11,801 nt of DNA, taken from JAVBOJ01 sp031550755. Its GTDB lineage: Bacteria; Bacillota; Clostridia; Oscillospirales; UBA929. A model generated the notes under the pieces. That model did not search any database, was not told where the DNA came from, and saw only the letters and a program-made list of their open reading frames with translations. The position numbers were made by a program, and so were the translations under genes. This document shows, one piece after another, positions 6,401 to 11,801 of the stretch. Position 1 is the stretch's first letter. Every line of letters starts with the position of its first letter. Location of the stretch: positions 1-11,801 of the forward strand of contig JAVBOJ010000071.1 in the NCBI GenBank assembly GCA_031550755.1, read 5' to 3'.

Positions 6401-9400
6401 GCTCTTGGAGATGGCTTGGTGCCGACCTTATCTCTCTGTTAATGAAACAAGTTTCCGTAACCGACGCGCGGCACAAGGTGTTCCTCCGCCTGCGCGCCAC
6501 CGAAACCGCACCCGCCGGCTATCCCACCGAGGGGGTCACCATCACCAAGGCGAATGTATCCCCCGGATTCGAGCCGTACATCTCTCCTCTGATCAACTAC
6601 AAAGATGAGACCATTACGATTCCCTTTATATATGAATACAGCTTTGTGTCCGCCGAGACCCTGACGACCGGCAACGGCAACACCCTCCCGCTCACGCTGC
6701 CCTGCACCATATATCTGCGCACGGCCGAAACCGAGAAGCTGCCCGCGTCCCTCACCGGTGAAAACGTACTCGCGCGCCCTGCCGCGCCCGATTTGCAGGA
6801 GCTCTCCCTCCGCCCCGGCGATTATCCCGGGACGGTCAATATCGCGATGACGCTGCCCTACCCACGGGAAATCAAAATCGGAGCCGACTCCGCATGGATG
6901 TATGCCAGCTCGTTCGGCATGAATGTGCCGGCTTCGCCGGGGGATATCCTCTATTTCCGCGTGGCGGCCCTTGGCTCAACCTTCCGCTCGGAAGCGACTA
7001 CCTATGTCCTCACCTCCGCCGACATCAAGGCCGATGAAACCGTCCGGCCCCCCGCGCCGACGGCGGCGGAACTGTCGGTAACCCCGACGTGGGAGCTTTC
7101 CACCCCCTTGGATGTTGAATCAACTTACACCCAGCTGCACTTCTCCGGCGCCAAGGCCACCGCGGCCGATATCGTGCGCTATGAGATGCAGGTGGGCGAC
7201 ACTGCCGACCCCGACGGCGTCTGGCTCCCCCTGACCGCGGCCGATTTGGTCGCACGGAAACTGCTGGTGACCGACGCGCGGCAAAAGATTTTCCTGCGCG
7301 TACGCGCCGACGGAAATGTCCCGGCGGGGCTGCCCACGGCGGGTTTGGTGATTGGAAAAGAAAATGTACTCCGCTGGGAGCATCCTACCGAACGACCGGC
7401 GCTCAACTATCAAAACGAGACGCTGACCATCCTGTACGATTGCGAATATGCCATGACCGGATGGGACGAGGACCCCATATTCTGCCAAACGACCTATGGC
7501 CAACCGGTGGCCTTCGGGGGGATGTCTTATCTTTATCTCCGCTATCCCGAGACCGAAAAGCTCCCGGCCTCCTTGGCTATCCTCTATCGACTCCCTCCGC
7601 GCGCGCCGATGCCCGACCCCATGACCGACATCACCCTGTCGCCCGGAGCTTCGCTCGGGTACGTCAATATCAAGACAGCCGCCAATACCATGATTATGGT
7701 CATGTCCGGACGCATCGACAGTGACTACGACGAGACCGTTCTGCCCTGGGTGCCGGGGAACTCCGTTTCCGGCGTGGAGGTGCTCGTTTCCCCGGGTGAC
7801 CGGGTGTTTGTCCGCACACTCGCCTCCGAAACGGAAGACCACGGCCACGGCAGTTACCCCGGATATCTCAAATCCCTGCCCTCGGCGGCCAGAATTATCA
7901 CCGCCGCCGACATCAAGTCCGAGCCGACCGGCGACCGTCCGCCCGCGCCGACGGCGGCGGAGCTGAGTTTTACGCTGGCGAAGGGATCCTCGTCCTATCC
8001 GATATATGATTACTCTACCACCAGCCTGACCTTCACCGGTACAAAAGCGACCGCCGCCGACATCGGGAAGTACGAAATGCAGGTCGGCGACGCCGCCGAC
8101 CCGGACGGCGTCTGGACGCCACTGCTCACGCTGGATCTGATTGGCAAAAAGCTCGCGGTGACCGACGCGCGGCATAAAATCTTCCTGCGGCTGCGCTCCA
8201 CCGGAGATACACCGGCCGGCGAGGCCACGGCGGGTGTGGTGATTACGAAGCCGAATGTGTCTCCGGGCAAAGCGCCGGATTATCGGATTTTCTATCGTTA
8301 TATTGATTATTTTAACGAAACGATAACCATCCCCTATGAATTTGAAGAGAACCGCTCGTCTTGGCCTTCGGTGCCTCCCGGTACCGCGGTGACCATGTCC
8401 TTCAAGAGTACCATGTACCTCCGCTACCGCGAGACCGATGCGCTGCCCGCCTCCTATGTAAATGAAATGTCCACCCCGTACTATCCCGCGCCCAATCCCA
8501 ACGGGCTGGTGACTCTCGCGCCCGGTGCCGCGCCCAACACGGTCAATGTGAAGCTGCCTCCCGAATATGAGTTTGAGGTACTCAAATACAATACCACCCC
8601 CACGAATACCGGTTCCGGTCTGTATGGCTGGCTGTCGGGTGACAGCGCCGGAACCGACATTGTCGCCGTCGAAGGCTGGAAAATCCATATCCGCAAGCTC
8701 CCCCAACCGGCCAGTGAAGATTTTACAAAGCCGGGACACTATCTCACCTCTCCTTCTTCCGATGCGGTTTATATTACCGATGACGACATCAATCTGTCGG
8801 AGGATGCCCGCCGCCCCGCGCCGACAGCGGAGAATCTGACCGTGACCATGGCGCCCGGCGCCGGCAACTGGGGCACTCATATCTCTTTCACCGGCAACCA
8901 CGCCAATGCGACCGACATCACAAAATATGAGTTTTTTATCAGTCATCACTCCAACTCCGAGGGCAGCTGGACGCCGCTGACGCCCGAGCTTCTCGCCTCC
9001 GGTGTGGAGTATACCGTCATCGATTCGCGTTACAAGGTCTTCCTTCGGCTGAAAGCGGATGGCGATACGCCGGCCAGCCGCGCCACGCGCGGCGTGCAGA
9101 TCACCAACGCCAACGTCAAGCCCGGCCCGGGGCCGTCGATATCCTCTCGCATTAGCTACAACAATGAGTCGTTGTCCGTATATGCTACCGAAGTTGTTGA
9201 GATTTATGTAAACGGTGCGCTTTGGGCCTCCTATGCGGGAAAAAATCAAACGATCTCGCTGACCACCGGCATGGAAATCCGTGCGCGTGCTCTGGAGAGC
9301 CAAAAACTGCCGGCGTCGGAAATTAGCATCACCGCTCCCATTGAACGGGGTATCGTGCCGCTCACGCCGAATGTTACGGTCAGATTGGGCGACGACGTTG

Positions 9401-10491
9401 GCTGCTGTTATATCTATGCCGCCATCGGCTTGGAGTTCAAGGTGGTGGTTCCCACAGCCGATGCCGACGCAACCGGCGACGATGTCATCTACAATTGGCG
9501 AACCCCCTCCTACTATAATGTCCGTTCAATTCCCGGTGCCAAAATCTATGTGCGCACAGCCGCCGTATACGGCTCCGCAACAACGCCTGGGCTGTTTGCG
9601 TCGGCTCCCTGTCCGATTCCTTTCATCATCACCGAGGACCAGATCAGACAGCCCGTTCCGCTCCCGCCGACCACAGAGGAGCTTGGGGTAACGCTGTCTC
9701 GGGGAACGCTGGCAAGCTCTACGCTCGTCTCTTTTTCCGGAAGTCTCGCCAACCCCGCGGATATTGTCAACTATGAAATACAGGTCGCGTCTACCCTCAA
9801 CACCTACTTCGGTGCCTGGACCCGCCTGACCGCCGACAATGCTGTTTCGGGCTATACCATTGCAGACGCCGACGCGCGGAAGTTTGTGTTTTTGCGGCGG
9901 CGGGCGGATGGGAATATCCCCACCGGCCTTGCCACAGAGGGAATCCAAATTACCAAGGCCAATATCAAGCCGGATTCCGCGCCGGACATCTCGAGTTTCG
10001 TCGACTTTATCAACGAAACCCTCACCGTGTACTCCTACCTTGAATACAGTCTGGTAAGCGCCGCTTTCCCCGACGTGGCGGGCAATATATATGGGTCGCC
10101 CATTCCGGTCTCTCCGGGACAGGTGATTTTTATGCGCTACCGTGAGACGGACGCATTGCCCGCCGGTGAAACCGGCAGCTACACCCTCCCCGCCCGGCCG
10201 GCCGCACCGAATGTCACACAGGCGGTGACCGTCTCACGCGGGCCGGTCATCTATACTAGCTATGTCAGACCGGTAAGCGGTTACGAGTGGAAGGCGGTCA
10301 AGGCCACCGCCGACGCAAACGCCACGGGAGCCGACGTGATTCAGGATTGGACCACGGCCAGCGGTTCCTATATAAGGGTCTCTGCCGGCGACAAGGTCTA
10401 TGCCCGACGCATCGCCGTATCCGGCTCTGAGGGGCTTTTCCGTTCCCATCCCTCCGAGGCGTGGGTCATCCTGCTTTCCCAGATCCGGTAA
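3448..10491 (+). CDS. Giant secreted S-layer homology (SLH) protein with seven large repeats
   Basis: The protein has 2347 residues. I chose ATG 3448, with AAAGGA (3432-3437) at suitable spacing, over ATG 3442 or GTG 3415, because it gives a classic signal peptide: MRNVCKR, a leucine-rich core, and cleavage after PASA (about residue 28). Three SLH domains follow at about 35-88, 92-142 and 153-203. Their motifs ITRAE, ITREE and ITRAE are those that bind pyruvylated wall polysaccharide, so it should be anchored non-covalently outside the cell. Residues 212-331 look like a short beta-helix (GNVLVNTPGVTLKNMTIEGN). A Gly/Ser then Pro/Thr linker (341-361) leads into seven repeats from 362 to the end. 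There is no LPXTG motif and no recognisable enzyme domain. An adhesin or structural wall role is inferred. Confidence 0.93.
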   Translation: MRNVCKRALPLLLAVCLLFTLLPLPASALITDTEYPFADASNHWAANQIEEWAIPGVLLGHDGHFRPNDPITRAELAAVINRVMRYQTAGQNSFSDLSSAAWYYQDVLKLSAAGILQGHGGLVRPEDSITREETAAVFARAFRVEENTGANTKFSDAASISVWAKPLVFGMEAAQYIQGSGGAFRPGAPITRAEVVTILDNMVRAYYHDVGSQTGKVTGNVLVNTPGVTLKNMTIEGNLYLASGIADGDITLDGVVVFGKTIVLGSKNLTVTGDSRFTFMDVCRAGPVSIHVTGAAKTAFAAQKPQTGLSMTESGGVLNVTAQNVVLDLRVEEIASVPAPLSGGSGGSSDPTPTPSQTPTPPAAPTAAELSVTPTRELPTASDVGSTYTQLHFSGTKATAADIARYEMQVGDTANPGGVWLPLTAADLAARKLLVTDARQKIFLRVRAGGNVPAGLPTAGVVIGKENVVRNVTPAYRPVLNYEMETLIFLQDYEYGLGVDEGMPVYNGTVYGEPVAIGSMQYLYLRYRETEKLPASAPAVCAFPPRAPTPDAMTGITLSPGMWAGYVNIIRPDNTEMKIVTADANVDTQDSRVRLDWFSLGSVSGVEVHAAPGDKIYIRTRPSEMEDHGPGNYPGYLKSLPSGAKVITAADIKPEPTGVRPPAPTAEELSFTLSPGSSDWTTTAAISGSKAGHIFSCDIGVGFSPDDAVWERITSYQLGPRVTITVTDARHSIFFRLPATNDTPASEPTAGVLITKANVKPGAGPSAVPFVDYIAETVSIPSIYEYSHTGGEDAVLGSGAPMALILPSEYSLYLYLRVPETEKLPASSYKSTQLKRPAAPFASAAIVTPGSEDGKLKIELAANLEFTIVKSGTGANATGADVVVDWTPGNPSGTEVSASVGDDLYLRVAATATSFKSWAALRTLTELDFDPDYVPRPPAPTAAELTLTLSPSTTPGRTAFSFSGTNANQLSRYEYQIGDQADMDGSWRWLGADLISLLMKQVSVTDARHKVFLRLRATETAPAGYPTEGVTITKANVSPGFEPYISPLINYKDETITIPFIYEYSFVSAETLTTGNGNTLPLTLPCTIYLRTAETEKLPASLTGENVLARPAAPDLQELSLRPGDYPGTVNIAMTLPYPREIKIGADSAWMYASSFGMNVPASPGDILYFRVAALGSTFRSEATTYVLTSADIKADETVRPPAPTAAELSVTPTWELSTPLDVESTYTQLHFSGAKATAADIVRYEMQVGDTADPDGVWLPLTAADLVARKLLVTDARQKIFLRVRADGNVPAGLPTAGLVIGKENVLRWEHPTERPALNYQNETLTILYDCEYAMTGWDEDPIFCQTTYGQPVAFGGMSYLYLRYPETEKLPASLAILYRLPPRAPMPDPMTDITLSPGASLGYVNIKTAANTMIMVMSGRIDSDYDETVLPWVPGNSVSGVEVLVSPGDRVFVRTLASETEDHGHGSYPGYLKSLPSAARIITAADIKSEPTGDRPPAPTAAELSFTLAKGSSSYPIYDYSTTSLTFTGTKATAADIGKYEMQVGDAADPDGVWTPLLTLDLIGKKLAVTDARHKIFLRLRSTGDTPAGEATAGVVITKPNVSPGKAPDYRIFYRYIDYFNETITIPYEFEENRSSWPSVPPGTAVTMSFKSTMYLRYRETDALPASYVNEMSTPYYPAPNPNGLVTLAPGAAPNTVNVKLPPEYEFEVLKYNTTPTNTGSGLYGWLSGDSAGTDIVAVEGWKIHIRKLPQPASEDFTKPGHYLTSPSSDAVYITDDDINLSEDARRPAPTAENLTVTMAPGAGNWGTHISFTGNHANATDITKYEFFISHHSNSEGSWTPLTPELLASGVEYTVIDSRYKVFLRLKADGDTPASRATRGVQITNANVKPGPGPSISSRISYNNESLSVYATEVVEIYVNGALWASYAGKNQTISLTTGMEIRARALESQKLPASEISITAPIERGIVPLTPNVTVRLGDDVGCCYIYAAIGLEFKVVVPTADADATGDDVIYNWRTPSYYNVRSIPGAKIYVRTAAVYGSATTPGLFASAPCPIPFIITEDQIRQPVPLPPTTEELGVTLSRGTLASSTLVSFSGSLANPADIVNYEIQVASTLNTYFGAWTRLTADNAVSGYTIADADARKFVFLRRRADGNIPTGLATEGIQITKANIKPDSAPDISSFVDFINETLTVYSYLEYSLVSAAFPDVAGNIYGSPIPVSPGQVIFMRYRETDALPAGETGSYTLPARPAAPNVTQAVTVSRGPVIYTSYVRPVSGYEWKAVKATADANATGADVIQDWTTASGSYIRVSAGDKVYARRIAVSGSEGLFRSHPSEAWVILLSQIR
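4531..5427 (+). repeat. Repeat unit 1 of the SLH protein (about 299 aa)
   Basis: The unit begins PAAPTAAELSVTP. Its three modules end in VTDARQKIFLRVRA...PAG, LYLRYRETEKLPAS and IYIRTRPSEMEDHG...LPS. The first module is almost identical in DNA to that of unit 4. Confidence 0.9.
5428..6255 (+). repeat. Repeat unit 2 of the SLH protein (about 276 aa)
   Basis: The unit begins PPAPTAEELSFTLSPG. Its modules end in VTDARHSIFFRLPA...PAS, YLYLRVPETEKLPAS and LYLRVAATATSFKS. The third module is short and lacks the DHG insertion of units 1 and 4. Confidence 0.88.
6256..7047 (+). repeat. Repeat unit 3 of the SLH protein (about 264 aa, the shortest)
   Basis: The unit begins PPAPTAAELTLTLSP. Its modules end in VTDARHKVFLRLRA...PAG, TIYLRTAETEKLPAS and LYFRVAALGSTFRS. 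Confidence 0.88.
7048..7938 (+). repeat. Repeat unit 4 of the SLH protein (about 297 aa)
   Basis: The unit begins PPAPTAAELSVTPTWE. Its modules end in VTDARQKIFLRVRA...PAG, LYLRYPETEKLPAS and VFVRTLASETEDHG...LPS. It matches unit 1 more closely than its neighbours. Confidence 0.9.
7939..8814 (+). repeat. Repeat unit 5 of the SLH protein (about 292 aa)
   Basis: The unit begins PPAPTAAELSFTLAKG. Its modules end in VTDARHKIFLRLRS...PAG, MYLRYRETDALPAS and IHIRKLPQPASEDF...SPS. The third module has an insertion similar to that of units 1 and 4. Confidence 0.88.
8815..9660 (+). repeat. Repeat unit 6 of the SLH protein (about 282 aa, divergent)
   Basis: The unit begins PAPTAENLTVTMAPG. Its modules end in VIDSRYKVFLRLKA...PAS, MEIRARALESQKLPAS and IYVRTAAVYGS...FAS. 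It carries an unusual adjacent cysteine pair (GCCYIY), rare in a low-cysteine exported protein. Confidence 0.85.
9661..10488 (+). repeat. Repeat unit 7 of the SLH protein (about 276 aa, C-terminal)
   Basis: The unit begins LPPTTEELGVTLSRG. Its modules end in ADADARKFVFLRRRA...PTG, IFMRYRETDALPAG and VYARRIAVSGS...FRS. The protein stops at the unit boundary: the final WVILLSQIR corresponds to the VITAADIK that joins other units. Confidence 0.85.
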
Positions 10492-10511
10492 CATTCTGAC
10501 AAGGGCGTGGT

Positions 10512-11801
10512 ATGGTGCCTGTATTCACGCAATACTTGAAAGGGCGGAGCTTCTCCGCCTTTTTTTCCCGTGACCTCGACGGTGCGCTGGCGGCGTTCCT
10601 GTTTGTCTCGGTCTTTTTGTTCGGACTGTTTCCCTATTGGTGCGCGTTGTTTTCCGGGGCGTTCTTGCTGTTGTTGTTCGCGCGCGCGGCTCGCAAGCAG
10701 GGCGTCCTGCGCCTCCCCCGCTCCCTGCCGGCGGTCAGTATACTCATCGCGTTGGCATTTTACCTTCTGACGACGCTTTGGGCGGTCGATCGGGGTATGG
10801 CGCTGTTCGGATTTTTCAAATACCTGCCGGCGGCGGTGTTTTTGCTGTGCCTGCCGCTGGTGTCCGCCCGGGAGAAGCTATTCTCCGCGCTGACGCTGGC
10901 CGGCGCGCTTTCCGCCCCGATATGCGCCGCGTTGGGGCTGCTCCCTGCCCTGCGGGATTGGATCTTCCCGAACGGACGCTTTGCCGGGCCGTTTTTGTAC
11001 GCCAATTCCTATGGGCTGTTTCTGACTGGCTGCGCCGTCCTCCTTTGCGCGCGTAAGCCGCCGCGCCGATGGGAGCTGTTCCTCTGCGCCCTGTGCAGCT
11101 TCGGTGTGCTGCTCACCGGCAGCCGCAGTCTACTGGTCATTTTCGCCGCCGCCATGGTCGTCATGCTGGTTTACAACTGGAAAGCCGTGGCATTGGGCGT
11201 GGCCGGCGGCGCGCTGCCCGCCCTGCTTATTTCTCTGTTGTCCTCGGGCGGGGCGCTGGAGCGTGCGTCGGACATCTCGTTCGGCGCGGGCGAATGGCTG
11301 ACACGGCTGGCCTACTACACCGACGGCGCACGGGTGATCCTCCAAAAGCCTTGGGGCTTGGGGCATCTGGGCTGGTGGTATTACCAAACCTCCGTCCAGA
11401 CCGCGGTCTACGACACCCGGCTGATCCACGATTTCCCTCTGCAGGCCGCGCTGGACATCGGCGTGCTGCCGGCAATTTTTCTGCTGGTCGGCGCGGCGGT
11501 TCTGTTTTTTCGCGTCCGGTTCCGCGAAAAAATCCTGCTGCTGGTCATTTTGGGTCACAGCCTCATCGATTTCGACCTAGCGTTTTTGCCGGTGGTGTTT
11601 TTGCTGCTTTTGACCGTCCCGACCGAGCGCACCGCCGTGTTCCGCCTGACAAAAGGGACAGGACGCCTCGCGCGCGCCGCCGTCGGGCTGCTGCTGGCCA
11701 TATCTCTCTGGCTGGGAGGCGCTTCACTGTTGTCCTCGTTTGATCTCGATTACGCCGCGACGGCCATTGTCCCATTTTCTACCGAGGCGTATGAAAATAT
11801 C
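10512..11801 (+). CDS. O-antigen ligase family membrane protein (3' end cut by right edge)
   Basis: The frame runs for 430 codons with no stop before the window ends. Start ATG 10512 has a modest binding site, AAGGG (10501-10505), 20 bases after the SLH gene. The protein is polytopic with roughly eleven hydrophobic segments. Family motifs are visible: LTTLWAVDRGMAL near residue 90, RFAGPFLYANSYG (156-168) and TGSRSLL (202-208). A long outer loop ends in HDFPLQAALDIG, with His306 at the position of the catalytic histidine known in WaaL and PglL. Such enzymes move lipid-linked glycans onto an acceptor outside the membrane, which may be lipid, polysaccharide or protein. Position next to an SLH protein suggests surface-protein glycosylation, but a Wzy-type polymerase is equally possible from sequence alone. 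Confidence 0.85.
   Translation, partial: MVPVFTQYLKGRSFSAFFSRDLDGALAAFLFVSVFLFGLFPYWCALFSGAFLLLLFARAARKQGVLRLPRSLPAVSILIALAFYLLTTLWAVDRGMALFGFFKYLPAAVFLLCLPLVSAREKLFSALTLAGALSAPICAALGLLPALRDWIFPNGRFAGPFLYANSYGLFLTGCAVLLCARKPPRRWELFLCALCSFGVLLTGSRSLLVIFAAAMVVMLVYNWKAVALGVAGGALPALLISLLSSGGALERASDISFGAGEWLTRLAYYTDGARVILQKPWGLGHLGWWYYQTSVQTAVYDTRLIHDFPLQAALDIGVLPAIFLLVGAAVLFFRVRFREKILLLVILGHSLIDFDLAFLPVVFLLLLTVPTERTAVFRLTKGTGRLARAAVGLLLAISLWLGGASLLSSFDLDYAATAIVPFSTEAYENI
10543..10566 (+). terminator. Terminator hairpin inside the first codons of the O-antigen ligase gene
   Basis: GGCGGAG (10543-10549) pairs perfectly with CTCCGCC (10553-10559) across CTT and is followed by seven T residues. It lies 51 bases after the SLH stop codon, where a terminator for that gene is expected. 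It also falls in codons 11-19 of the next frame, where it is read as GRSFSAFF. Confidence 0.7.

Noticed and set aside
7120..7420. Unit 1/unit 4 identity as an assembly duplication
   Set aside because: The copies differ at about one base in ten, often silently, and sit in distinct flanking units, which fits true divergence better than an assembly error.
7120..9303. A 727-codon open frame on the minus strand inside the SLH gene
   Set aside because: It lies antisense to in-frame repeats of a clearly real protein, has biased glycine/arginine-rich composition and no family motif. It is a by-product of GC-rich codon use.
4531..10488. A CRISPR array or satellite repeat suggested by the recurring PPAPTAAELS-coding sequence
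   Set aside because: The repeats are 790-900 bases apart, vary in sequence and stay in frame within one protein, so they are protein repeats.

Overview
The window looks like chromosomal DNA of a monoderm (Gram-positive type) member of the Clostridia. The evidence is purine-rich AGGAGG-like ribosome binding sites, a bacterial L10-leader/rplJ/rplL locus, a YesN-like AraC regulator and an S-layer homology (SLH) surface protein. Base composition is rather GC-rich for the group, which suggests an Oscillospiraceae-like lineage, but that placement is inference. All supported genes lie on the + strand.

Layout. (1) 2-418 is the C-terminal end of an AraC-type regulator cut by the left edge. (2) 419-885 has no convincing gene. 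It holds a ~197-bp inverted-repeat element (465-661) that looks like a non-autonomous transposable element, then two terminator hairpins. (3) 965-1516 is a DUF1062 zinc-ribbon protein, closed by a strong terminator. (4) 1574-2845 is a complete ribosomal stalk operon: extended -10 promoter, L10 leader with attenuator, rplJ, a palindrome-bearing spacer, rplL and a terminator. The usual neighbours rplK-rplA upstream and rpoB-rpoC downstream are absent. (5) 2886-3303 holds two small overlapping genes of unknown function, the second ending inside its own terminator stem. (6) 3448-10491 is a single giant gene for a 2347-residue secreted SLH protein carrying seven ~265-300-residue repeats. (7) 10512-11801 is the start of an O-antigen-ligase-family membrane protein that runs off the right edge with its reading frame still open.

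How the parts may work together. The first two thirds of the genes are housekeeping or unknown. The last two form a cell-surface pair: a giant wall-anchored repeat protein followed after 20 bases by a Wzy_C/O-antigen-ligase-type enzyme. Members of that enzyme family include protein O-oligosaccharyltransferases such as PglL and the S-layer enzyme WsfB, so the pair could be a surface glycoprotein and its glycosylating enzyme. This is the most interesting hypothesis here, but it rests on family knowledge and adjacency only. A terminator hairpin lies inside codons 11-19 of the second gene, so the two are probably not expressed equally. The repeat protein itself is built from seven units. Each unit appears to hold three diverged modules ending in the same aromatic-[LIV]-R...PAS/PAG motif, about 21 modules in all. 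I recognise no named family for them.
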